Shown here in pieces: positions 22,797-33,454 of a stretch of DNA of 64,000 nt. The position numbers and the translations under genes are program-made. A model generated the notes under the pieces. The model ran no database searches. It was not told the origin of the DNA and saw only the letters and a list, made by a program, of their open reading frames with translations. Position 1 is the first letter of the stretch, and every line of letters begins with the position of its first letter. Origin of the DNA: Tetrapyrgos nigripes (lineage: Eukaryota; Basidiomycota; Agaricomycetes; Agaricales; Campanellaceae); the NCBI GenBank assembly GCA_013368315.1, contig JAACJM010000007.1, forward strand, positions 1,108,735 through 1,172,734. The letters run 5' to 3'.

Positions 22797-23560
22797 GGTA
22801 AATATCTATGGTGGCGCGAAAGGATAGTAAGTACGTAAAGCGGAAATCAAGAGTCTGAGATATTGATAAAGGAGAAAAAATGGATGAAGGAAAATCTTTA
22901 AAGCGAAGCAGAGGTCAAGGAAATATGAGATTGGTGGAGAATGGGTCGCGAAGATCGCAGTAACGGAGACTAAGCCACGGAGACATAAGGACACCAGAGG
23001 ACACCCCGGGGGTCCTGTTGCATGGAGCAGTAAAAAGGAGAAAAGGATGGGACTACGAAGTGCACGTACGCGATAATTAGACTGTTGTAAAGCATGGACT
23101 TTGAAAAATGACTATTTCCCAGCCTGGGACCAAGACTAATATGTTCATCTCAAAAGCTAATAATAGTATTTTGGTAAAAATATTTATAGCTCTCACTATG
23201 ATAAGGGCTTGCAGGTTTTGCAAGCCTCAGCCACCGGAGCATAGCCACATCGCATGTGGATGACCGAGTACCGAAGGAAGTCAATTGACGACGACAGACG
23301 ATGTATAGAGATCTCTACTGCTTGCCTTGTGTTTTCCGCTCATTGATCCGTCGCTAAGCGTCCACGAACCATACGGACAATGACATTCCGGGCATAGGCG
23401 GATCGCAAACTCTTTGTGGACGGCCTTCGTCCACCGTCCTGAGTTTTTCAGCTTTTCTCTTAACCCCCATCAGTCACGACTTCCCTTTCATCCCCTTCCT
23501 TCCCTTTCTCTTCAACACTAGTCGTTCTTTACTAAGGATTTGAAGTGTGCTCCATTCATA

Positions 23561-25678
23561 ATGCGTTATTTACCACCATCATCCTCTCTTCTCGCCCTGG
23601 GACTTCTATTCGCCAGTGTTGTTGCTAAACCACAGGATGGTGATAGGACAACGGAACAGGAAGAAGCTCAGATTAAAGGCGCGTTTTTTTTTGCTGACAC
23701 CTATTGTCGGGCGGTGTTACTCACAGCCTGCCCCCATTAGATCCCAACGCGGAATGCGCAGGGTACTATTATGCACCGGTATCGAACGCTTTGTCCCAGT
23801 TCCCAGCACCGGCAGCTCAAGCACATATGGTCCCGGGGGATACTGAAGCCCAAGACAAGTTCAACTCCATCAAAGATCTCATCCCAAACATCGCGCCCAA
23901 AGGAACTCCTGAAGGAGATTTCTCTAGCGTAGCCTCGTATCCTAGCGATGATCCGGACTGCTGGTGGACGCGGACGCAGTGTGTTTCGCCCAAGCTTCAA
24001 GGTCTACCTCCCGACATCTTCGAAGTCCCCGAAGTACGTTTGGTCTCTTGTGTAGGACTTACTTCTGGCACGAACATCTACTTTATAGCCGCTAACAAAC
24101 GGGTATGGTTTCGATGATGGCCCCAACTGTTCGCACAATGCGTTCTACGATTTTCTCCAAGAGCAAAATCAGAAAGCCAGTGAGGTTTTTTCTGTTGAAG
24201 ATGTGTTTCGCGTTCATCCTCATCGTTTTCTTTTTAGCTATGTTCTTCGTCGGGACCAATGTTATTTATCAGCCATTGGAAGCACAACGAGCTTTGACTG
24301 ACGGTCATGAAATCTGCGTCCGTAGGTATCCATAATCTGATGTTCTTAATCTATCAGTCTAATCCTCTTTTTGATTTCTAGACACTTGGTCTCACCATTA
24401 CAGTGAGGAATTCATTTACAAAATCTCTTACAAGACTCAACGTTGCTTTGAATATAGTGACTGCCCTGTCGAATGAAGATGCGTTCGCCGAACTTTGGTA
24501 TAGTGAGTTCTACACTGTCGGTCTTTAAGGTCGTAACTTATGTTTCATGTTCAATCCACAGCGGTAAGCCGAATCACTCGTTGGGGAAAGAATTATTCCA
24601 AAGCTGTCTGCCTCTAGATCAAGTCCATAAAATTAGTTGTAGGCGTCACCCCTACATGCTGGAGGCCTCCCTTTGGAGATGTCGACGACAGAATTCGCGC
24701 TATCGCGGCTGCATTGAACTTGCAGACCATCCTCTGGAAATACGACTCGTTCGACTGGAAAGTCACCTCTGGCCAAGCTACTCCCGATCAAGTCAACAAA
24801 AATTACGACGATTTTGCTAACACCGCCAAAACAGGAGGGTTCGACACCGTGAGTAGATTTCTTTTTTAGTTCGTTCCTCATGCAGTCTGCTGCTCTGAAT
24901 GAGATGGGTGTACCCGAAGCGGCCACGCCTTACCGCTGATTCTTATCACGAGCGCCGACCGAAGGCGGTGTATACATACCTCCTGGACAAGGATGATTGC
25001 TCGCCACTGTCGCTTTTTGACATTACTTGGACAGCCTTGGGTCCATGACATCTTCTCCTATTTTCTACATGAGTACACGTTACTGATTGTGCCTTTAGCA
25101 TGGTGGAATTATATTGTCTCATGAAGGCGACCAATTCACCATGCAAGCTGCTATAGATAATTATCCCAAGCTGAAAGACGCCTTCAAGGTTCGTTTGGGC
25201 TTAAGCTCCCCGATTACCTTGTTCTCAACGTCAGATTAGTACATCGTCCCGGTCGGTGTGGCATTGAACAAGACGCGTCCATACGTTGAAGCCAACTACT
25301 CCTTGCCTACGTTCGATAAATGTGCGTCGTTTTATTGGCATGTTTTGTATATCAGACGAAACATTCATCGGGATACTGACTTGACTCTCGCAAACAGACA
25401 TCTCAGGAACCACTGTCGTTCTAGGTGAAACTCCTCAATCCGACGGTGCAACCACTTCCTTGGCTTTAGGAGCCGCGGCAGCTTCTGGTACTTCTACCGC
25501 CAAAAGCTCTCAGTCATCTTCAGCTGGTGATTCGAATCACCAAGCTGGGAATAGCACTGGGAATAGCACCGGCAGTAGTGGTAAAAACGACGCTCTGTCG
25601 ACAATTGGCTCACCAGCCTCCTCGCAGTGGCTAATAATGGTCGTGCTGACGGCATTTTTTGCTGCCTTGCATCTATAG
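23561..25678 (+). CDS. Chitin deacetylase, CE4, GPI-anchored type
   Basis: Removes acetyl groups from chitin at the cell surface to make chitosan. Eleven exons give about 445 residues: 23561-23678, 23741-24033, 24089-24179, 24238-24321, 24382-24402, 24458-24502, 24562-24563, 24618-24848, 25099-25188, 25240-25321 and 25398-25678. NodB landmarks are FDDGPNC (catalytic base and metal Asp), EICVHTWSHHY (metal His pair), CWRPPFGD and IILSHEG. A signal peptide precedes the domain; a Ser/Gly/Asn-rich stretch and a final hydrophobic segment (QWLIMVVLTAFFAALHL) fit GPI attachment. Intron 1 is best read as GC-AG, giving EAQIKDPNAEC; a GT donor four bases later with another acceptor is possible. Exon 7 is just CG; both flanking introns are canonical and frame and motif require it. 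Intron 8 is unusually long (250 nt). Confidence 0.9.
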
Positions 25679-26439
25679 TTCTGAATATTACATAGATGCT
25701 TTTCTGCAAACGCTTCACGCCTCATCTTACGACCCACCCTTCATCAATCTGCCCATCCTCATTGTTTTCTTCCTTGTAATTCCGCATCACATTCCTCATC
25801 GTCCACGGATCAGTGAATGGCTTATCGGCTTGTGCTATTGTTGTACGTCAATGCTATCTAAGTATTTATGTCGAATGTGGCGAACAGACTGACTATCTTA
25901 GAATCGCTTCCTTTCCTCTGCATCTTTCAGTGTTATGTAGTGCTCAGTGCAGTTACTTATTCCCACTTGTAATCCTGTCCTTACAATTACTCACTCGATT
26001 CACCCCAGTTCAGTGGCTTGTTTGTATGCCTCAAACAAGCCTCAAACCGCTTTCGTCGCTCTACTTATTCATGGACTACTAATCTTCCCTTCTATTTCTC
26101 GCTCGGGACTCTGGGGTTTCTTTTTACTACGTATTCAGTCTCCAACTTGTATGCTTTCTACACAGGTTGGCACTTCCACGTAATGAAGCCTGTAAAGAAA
26201 GTTTCGTTCTTTCAAACCCAATGGAGACTAATTATGACGGCGCATCAATCATCTGATGGAGGAGTTTATTACCCGGGCTAAGACCGAGGAAGTTCGAACT
26301 ACCCACTTTTGGTATGACTTACCATTCTTGGCTCTCTCAGCTTCTTATCGGAGAAACATCTGATGAGCACATATAAGAATGGGTCCGAGTCCGAATACAT
26401 AATTGCTGATAGGCTTCCTCACCTTCTTTCTACGCAATC
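25679..26439. other. Intergenic, no gene seen
   Basis: 3' region of the chitin deacetylase gene and promoter of the O-methyltransferase gene. A TATAAGA word at 26372 lies 68 nt before the next ATG and may serve as its TATA element. Confidence 0.5.
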
Positions 26440-28251
26440 ATGTCTCAATTAAAGGCCCTCGTAGATATCATCACTCAACAATCCGCTATTCTTCAAGAGG
26501 CCTACGCTACATCAGGTTCGGAAGTCCCTTCACTCGATGGTCGCTTTCAACCAGGCCCCTTGGAGTTCGACTTCAATCTTGCCCATACGAGACAGCTCAT
26601 GGTCGGAGCTGCGCTGCAACTGATCGCTACTGTCCAATCTCCTGGCGAATACCTCCAGGATTTTGCTTTTTCGTTTCATAAATCTGCGACTATCGGATTT
26701 GTCGTCGATGTCAATATCCCTGAGATTCTCGCTGACGCTGGAACAGACGTAAGTACATGTACTATCAATGCAGTGACATCTACCTTCACTGGAAGCATTG
26801 ATGTAGGGACTTCATGTAGACGATATCGCAAAAGAAGCTAAGGTTAATCCCTCGCACCTTGGTAAGTACTATTAGATTCATATCACAGTATTTGGAACTG
26901 GCTTATGTCCATTGGTAGCACGTGTGCTTCGCTTTTTGGCAATCAGGCATATCTTCCAAGAAGTTCGACCGAATGTGTTCGCTCATAACCGAGTCTCAAC
27001 CATGTTGATCAGGAAGAAGACTCTGAAAGAAATCAGAGCCGAGTGAGTCTTCAATTTCTTTGGAACGTTTAGAGTGCTCAGGACAAAACTCGACCCGTTT
27101 AGCCCAGTCGGACGGTTTGACGAGTCTCCTTGGGCTTCGAATGTCCATCTGGCGTCAGTATGCGTTTTATGAGTTCCTGCCAAATGCTGAAGGCACTCTA
27201 TGGCAGTGCGGATGTAGGATTAAGAAGTGCCCCTTATCTATCCTCGTATCTGCAAAATCCAGACCAAGCCCCGACGGCTTTTAACATCATGCTGAAGAAC
27301 CCCAAGACACTTTGGGAATATTTTGAGGAACCAGGAAATGAGTGGCGTGTACGTCGGTTCTCTGCAGTCATGGATAGTTGGACAGGGATGCTCCCACCTG
27401 AGATAACAATTGAAGGCGAGTATTTGAGAAATACTGACCAGTTCCGTGCTAAAGGTGTAGACATAGGTATCGATGGAAATGCCCTGAAACCTAACGATGT
27501 CGTCGTTGATGTGGGAGGGAACGTTGGCCCGGCCGCACTATTGCTCAAGAACGCTTATCCACACTTGCGATACGTGGTACAGGATCTTAGTAAACCCATC
27601 GCCGAAGGAGAAAAGGTACATAAATACTCAAAGAGTTCATGGAAGTTCTTGGCCCCTGAGCTGATCCTCACCAATTGTTGTAGTTTTGGAACGAGAAGGA
27701 TCCGGAAGCCATCAAGTCAGGTCAAGTTACGCTACAAGGTAAGTAAGTTTCTGATCCTCACGACGACGCCGTACTCAACCTTTTGCCTTAGCACATGACT
27801 TCTTCAGTCCACAACCAGTCAAGAACGCAGCCGTCTACTTCCTTCGCGGTATCGTGCACAACTGGTCAGATGCACAGGCCACACAGATTTTGTCGCATTT
27901 GCGAGAGGCCGCCGCGCCTTCCTCTAAACTAGTCATATTCGACATGTTGGGTAGGCACACTTGCGAGGATCCAAATCTGGAAGGATTGGATCTTCCAAAA
28001 GCTCCGTATCCTCTACTTGCGCAACTGGGTGTTGAACTTCCAAGTTACATGGACATGGTCGTGAGTTGTTTTGATTTTTTTTTGGAAGGATAAAACATGA
28101 ATCACTGAGGATGTTGAAATAGATGTTGATGTATCTTGGGGGTCAGGAAAGAACCAAGGATGAGTTTGCGGCGTTGGGATTGCGTACTGGGTGGAAATTG
28201 GAGAGAGTTAAGCCGGGCATCCTAGCGACTTTTGTTTTCACAGCGATATAA
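26440..28251 (+). CDS. SAM-dependent O-methyltransferase (two-domain, plant/COMT-like)
   Basis: Likely transfers a methyl group from SAM to a hydroxyl of a small aromatic or polyketide-like metabolite in the cytosol; substrate unknown. Eight exons (26440-26748, 26807-26861, 26919-27042, 27082-27153, 27207-27615, 27684-27738, 27792-28060, 28123-28251) give 473 residues, normal for fungal members. The N-terminal winged-helix part includes DDIAKEAKVNPSHLARVLRF; the catalytic part has the SAM loop VVDVGGNVGPAAL, then VQDLSKPI, HDFFSPQPV, RGIVHNWSD and the C-terminal ELPSYMDMVMLMYLGGQERT. Exons 3-5 are the weakest part: intron 3 would be only 39 nt and exon 4 is poorly conserved, so splicing there may differ. 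No biosynthetic cluster surrounds it. Confidence 0.85.
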
Positions 28252-28862
28252 AACCAGCAACGAAGTTAGACTGAGAAATTGAAAGAATACTGCCGGGAAG
28301 CTACGCATTTGACTGAGTATACTTAGTCGATGTGCGAGGGTAATTTCGGTGTCAATCACTTCGGATCCGAGGTCCCGGTCTCGAAAAAAGTCCACGAGCG
28401 GAATTTGAGCGAAATCTCATGAAGTCCAGGGGTTTAAAGCAAGCATTTCGGAATGACCTCGGTCAGCCTTGAGATCTTGAGATCTTGAGAGCTTGAGAGC
28501 TTGAAAGAGATCTTAAAGACACAGCTATTGTACGCCGGAGCCGGAGGCTCCTGGCTGAGATCAAGTGTTGGTGAGCGTTAACGCGTTATTAGCGTGGAGT
28601 AGCCGTCCGAATAGCCCTGAAGCTCCGCTGTGTCACGGGACCGAGCTCCCTTCCAGAACCACTACTAGCTAGTACTTCAGACCCAACTTCCACCATCGAC
28701 ATGCCAATAAGACACGTCCAATCGTGCCCGATACAAAGCGATGATGCGTCCAGCCAGGTGCCAATACTGGGAAATTGACACGTTTAAAATTGGAGGACCG
28801 TGTGGATATTCCTCTCCCAATTTCCAAACATCTCCCACTTCCTCCATACAACGAAAGACACC
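28252..28862. other. Intergenic with short tandem repeats
   Basis: Contains repeated GAGATCTTGA/GAGAGCTTGA units at about 28470-28515. No gene seen. The right end is the promoter of the dehydrogenase gene. Confidence 0.5.
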
Positions 28863-30113
28863 ATGAATCTCTTGGCTGGCATTTTCAAGCTTGCTTTCCA
28901 ATTTCGATCACATATACCTCCCAAAGCAACTTGGTCAACTGCTCAGATTCCGGATTTGAGTGGAAAGGTTATGATTGTTACTGGTGGAAATACGGGTGCG
29001 TCTTCCAGATTTTGCTACTTGGTCTAAGCTGATGATCATGTTGAAGGTATTGGCAAGGAAACGATAAGGTGCCTCTTTTATTTTCTTGCATCCGCGTCGT
29101 TCCTCTAATGTGGCTTGTCTCTAGGCTCTTCTCGAACACAATGCCAAAGTTTACATGGCTTCGCGGAACACCGAGAAGGCTAAGGCAGCTATTGAAGATT
29201 TGAAGAAGAAGACAGGAAAAGAAGCTCTGTTCCTGAAACTTGATCTAGCTGACTTGATGAGCGTGAAGGCTGCAGCGGAAGAGTTTATGAGGTGTGTCCT
29301 TTCTTCGATTTGGGAGACCAGTCCTGAAGGGTATTCTCTTGTAGTAAAGAGAAAGAGCTCCATGCCCTGTTCAACAACGGGTACGTATTCCTTCCTTCAC
29401 TTCTCACCATGCTACCGATAGATCCTCGTAGAGGTGTCATGATGTGCCCTATCGAGCTAGTGACGACACAAGGCTATGATTTACAATTTGGAACAAATGT
29501 TCTAGGTGAGTTTGACCACTCGTCCCCGTTTCATTTTGTCTAACAGTCATCCCAGGGCACTGTTACTTCACTAGGCCACTGCTACCTGTCCTTCTCTCCA
29601 CCGCTGAGACTACGAAAACCCCTGTTCGCGTCATGAATACGTCCTCCGTAGCATATGTCATGTTTAATAAACTCAACTTCAATTCTTTCAAAGATGGGCC
29701 GACGAGGAAGAAACTTGGAAAGTATTTGCTCTATGGGCAGAGTAAATTCGTGAGTACCTAGGCTCCTTCAGAAAACTACTCAATAGTAAGTTGTCGACAG
29801 GGAAATATCGTCTTTTCCAACGAGCTGGCCAGGAGATACGGTGACAGAGGGATTGTCTCGACAGCACTCCATCCCGGAAACTTGAAAACGGAGTTGACGA
29901 GATACCTTCCGTTGAATTCTTTTATTGTGAGTATCGCACATCTCAACTCTGTTACCTTTGACTTGACGATCTTTCTGGCCACCCTTCCAATCCTAGAACC
30001 TCTTTCTCTACCCATCCAAAATGGGTGCTTTAACGCAACTCTGGGCAGGAACCACATCAGACTCCGAAGGAAAGGAGTTGTGGGAGTTGTACGAGGAGCA
30101 GGTGAAGTTCTGA
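28863..30113 (+). CDS. Short-chain dehydrogenase/reductase with an apparent frameshift at intron 2
   Basis: NAD(P)-dependent oxidoreductase of the retinol-dehydrogenase-like SDR group; substrate unknown. Exons: 28863-28995, 29047-29068, 29125-29291, 29345-29380, 29432-29505, 29556-29749, 29801-29926 and 29997-30113. Motifs are TGGNTGIG (cofactor), [15 protein letters not shown] and YGQSK (catalytic Tyr and Lys), then [10 protein letters not shown] and a C-terminal [13 protein letters not shown]. All junctions agree except exon 2 to exon 3: exon 2 ends in phase 2 (ATA AG) whereas exon 3 must start in phase 0 (Ala-Leu-Leu-Glu). One base appears to be missing at the donor. Either the gene carries a frameshift, the assembly has an error, or a noncanonical site is used. 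The rest shows no decay. Confidence 0.75.
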
Positions 30114-30269
30114 GGCGAAAATTATCGTAAGATGGGATGCTTGGAGCAGTTTTTCAGAACGTCATTATTGCTGGGCTTCTAATCTTATTGGCAGGCGTCC
30201 TCTTGCCAGAATTTTGCTTAATACTTCGAGTTCGGATCCACATTGACTTCCAGCAGAAGGCTGTTAGCT

Positions 30270-30341
30270 GCCTCGTTGGCGTAGTGGTAGCGCGTTCCAC
30301 TTGTAATGGAAAGGTCACTCGTTCAATCCGGGTACGAGGCA
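30270..30341 (+). tRNA. tRNA-Thr (anticodon TGT)
   Basis: A 72-nt cloverleaf without intron. The acceptor stem GCCTCGT pairs with ACGAGGC, discriminator A. The anticodon stem TTCCA/TGGAA holds the loop CTTGTAA with anticodon TGT (codon ACA). The T arm has TTCAATC. Box A (TGGCGTAGTGG) and box B (GTTCAATCC) are both present. Confidence 0.93.
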
Positions 30342-30632
30342 TAGCAGGGATTCCAGGGAATCAGGGCTCGCTTTTTTACCCAAAAGTGTGGCATTTGAAT
30401 GGCGTGTGAAGGCCGCAAAGTCGGACCGTCTTCCGCAATAATACCCACACAACGGAAGTACTTTATGTAAAACTTCCTCTTTAACGGAAGTAAAATTTTC
30501 TCTTTCTCTTACTTCCGTGTCGTCGCACATTGCTATCCTGAAGAGAGAAAAGCACTCGCTCCCTCTTGACTCGCTCATTTGTAACCCTCAAGTCCATCCT
30601 GATCTAACAAAGGTCCACTCACCTCTGGACAA
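30342..30632. promoter_or_regulatory. Mam3 upstream region with three ACGGAAGTA words
   Basis: ACGGAAGTA occurs at 30452-30460 and 30484-30492 and, on the other strand, at 30510-30518, all within 70 nt and 115-181 nt before the Mam3 start. The clustering suggests a transcription-factor site; the factor is unknown. Confidence 0.4.
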
Positions 30633-33044
30633 ATGAAAAGCGCACCCCTATCCGCTCAATGTCAGCACCTTATCTTTCTCCTCATTTCCAGCTGTATATG
30701 GTGGTCTTCCGGCTCGCATCCACTCGCACTGAACATACCAGATACCGGTTTTGAAATATACGCCCATCATAAGCACCGACATCCGCATTCTGATGCCCCA
30801 ACTGTACCTCCACATCCGATAGGCTCCTCAGAATTTTGGTGGAAAATCTGGATTAGCATAGGACTCGTTCTTTTGGGCGGGGTGTTCTCGGGGTATGTTC
30901 GTCATTGTGCAAAGATGTCAGACTAAAACTCATTTTCGATATAATATACGCGCAGCTTGACATTGGGTTTAATGGGCCTGGACGAATTGCATCTGCGGGT
31001 GCTGGCGAAGTCCTCGGAGTCTGAGACAGAGAGAGTAAATGCGGAGAAGGGTAAGTACATGTGGTTTCGTGAATAGAACTTCGATACTAGGCCCTTTCTG
31101 TCGTAGTATTGAGACTGTTGAAGAAGGGACGTCATTGGGTCCTTGTCGTGAGTATCTTGTTATCAGCTTCCTCAAGAACAAGAAAAATAACATCCTGTGT
31201 AGGTTTTGCTCTTATCCAACGTGGTAAGCGTCTTTTTACTGGGTAATGAATCGATCAGTATGCATGAGTTGCTCTTTAGATTGTCAATGAGAGTCTTCCT
31301 GTGTTTCTTGACACCGCGGTGAGTCCCAGTGATATTGTTTCCACCGGCGCTTAACATAACGAATTGGCCAGATTGGGGGAGGAATTGCGGCCATAGTCAT
31401 TTCTACAGTTACAATCGGTGAATCCTCTGTTTTAACGTGAAATGACACATCTGACTCAAGTCTGTCTCAAAGTTATCTTTGGGTACGTCTCGATGTGTTG
31501 AACTTCAAAGGCTCTGACCGTGTTTACATGCCATGCGCATTGCGTACGCCTTCCAGAGAGTGAGTATTGAGAGTCCCCGCTTCATTTCGAATTCACTTCT
31601 CAACATTTCTTCGACATATTGTAATCCAGAATAATTCCACAAGCCGTTTCTGTCCGCTACGGCTTGGCGATTGGAGCGGCTTGCGCCCCTCTCGTCCAAG
31701 CACTGATGTGGGTCCTTTCACCTGTAGCATACCCCATCGCAAAACTCCTCGACTTGGCTCTGGGTGTCCATGAGACGCATACGTATAAAAAGAGGGAGTT
31801 GAAAAGTTTTCTAGGATTCCATGTTACTGGAAAGGAACCTCTGAAGGAGCAGGAAGTGAGGATTTTGGGAGGTGTGCTGGAGTTGGATACGAAGGGGATT
31901 GGACAGATTATGACGAAGATTGAGGTAAGTGGTGATTAGAGGTCAACAGGTGTGGTATGACACTGAGCACTTGAGGCAGGATGTATTCACACTCAGTGCC
32001 GATGCGGTTCTGGATCAAGCAGTGCTGCGCGCAATGTATGTAAACATCCGTTCGTTGACGCTCCGCTAGGAATATCTCATGTTTTGTTCTAGATCAGAGT
32101 CTGGCTATTCTCGCATACCTGTCCACCTGTCTGGAAATCCCAATGCGTTCGTGGGCTCGTTATTGGTCAAGCAGGTAAGATCTTCTTTTTGCAAGAATCA
32201 CCCCTGACTGGGTCTTGCCAACAGCTCCTTTGTCTTGAACGCTCTCAACTGGAAAACATGCCCGTGTCGAGCTTACCTCTATCAATATTGCCAGAAGCAC
32301 GTCCTGAAACGAGTTGTTGGCAGGCATTGAATTATTTGTGAGCTTACTACCTTCCGCTCCATTTGCCCAAGGAATGGCTGAAATGTTCTACTAGCCAAAC
32401 AGGTCGAGCACATCTCTTACTGATAAGCCACACCCCTGGAAGGCCTGGCGGAGCGATTGGTATCGTTACTCTAGAAGGTGAGCACTTGGACGGCTTTGAG
32501 AGGCATTGCATGATACTCACCTGCGGTACAGATGTCATTGAGGAGATACTATCCCAAGAAATTGTAGATGAGACCGACGTTTACGAAGATAACGTTAGTA
32601 GACCTCGAAGACTTGTTCGTCGGGGTCCTAATAGATCATTGATGCGAGGGTATGTCGCTTCCTCCATCCTTATCTTCCCTATCTTCGTAATGCGGAGGTG
32701 TGGAGCTAATTCCCGTCACGTTGCACTGTAGAACCATTGTGGAATACAATCAGAAACCTCCTCTATCAAGCACGTCGACCATGGTAGCATCTCCGTCTAC
32801 AGCTCCTTCGACGCCTACATTAATGTGGGAGGTGGATGATGAGGATGTTTTGGGACTTGCGGGTGGTCATCTGAAGGCGAAATTGGCTCAGGCTACGCAT
32901 GTGGCCGACTCCGAATCGGTGTCCCTTGGGCGTGAGACCGACCGTGACGAGGTTGAGTCTGGTCATGGCGAGCAGACGCCGCTCTTACTGGGGAAACTGA
33001 ATGACAAGAGGATGAAGGACTATCAGGCCACAGATAGTAATTAA
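30633..33044 (+). CDS. MAM3: Mam3/CNNM-family transporter (DUF21 plus CBS pair)
   Basis: Membrane protein related to yeast Mam3 and animal CNNM proteins, linked to divalent-metal (Mg, Mn) homeostasis. Fifteen exons: 30633-30892, 30956-31050, 31107-31147, 31203-31223, 31280-31318, 31372-31417, 31473-31482, 31557-31559, 31630-31924, 31980-32035, 32093-32174, 32225-32337, 32395-32477, 32532-32649 and 32732-33044; 524 residues. The DUF21 domain (about 70-230) has GLTLGLMGLD, RHWVLVVLLLSNV, ESLPVFLD and FGEIIPQAV. The CBS pair follows (SGYSRIPVHL, AIGIVTLEDVIEEI). N-terminal signal or first helix is present, and the acidic tail is disordered. Exon 8 is only AGA: without it the invariant Glu of FGEIIPQ would be lost. 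Exon 7 is 10 nt. Confidence 0.92.
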
Positions 33045-33454
33045 CCTCTAGTAGTCTTTACAGTCTTTACACTTGAGATCTTTGTTTTATTGTTTGTTTC
33101 GGTTATGTTGTCAATGTTTTTGGGTTGTATATGTAGATGTGTTAATAGATGCTGATAGGTATCCGTGTACATAAATAATACTCCATGCTCGGTAGTCGTA
33201 CAGGCTGGTTAAACAAATACAGAAAGCAGTGTCCGTAGCTGTGATGTGTGTATGCAGTACAATGAAGAGTGTGGCTGTCAATGAGTCGGCCCAATAAATA
33301 ACGGTGCTGACAAAAGAAAGCAACGAGGTTTATCTACAAGAAACCAGATGTCCAAAAAAGGAGAACAATAAGGCTGAGCCATGAGTCCCAAATCTCCGTC
33401 GTCGGTCCCCCAGTATAGGTCTAGGACTCTATTATTCATGATCAAGATCCGCCG
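33045..33454. other. Intergenic between convergent genes
   Basis: Common 3' region of the Mam3 gene and the minus-strand unknown gene. AT-rich; no further feature seen. Confidence 0.55.

Larger units (their letters stand above)
20825..23560. other. 2.7 kb intergenic with repeats
   Basis: No gene supported. It holds a large imperfect inverted repeat (21349-21784), a shorter 15-bp one (22724-22796) and the promoter of the chitin deacetylase gene, which has a pyrimidine-rich leader just before the ATG. Open frames that overlap the inverted repeat arms are by-products of the repeat. Confidence 0.5.

Noticed and set aside
23561..30113. Secondary-metabolite cluster
   Set aside because: An O-methyltransferase and a dehydrogenase are adjacent, but no core synthase, P450 or transporter lies nearby, and the other neighbour is a cell-wall enzyme.
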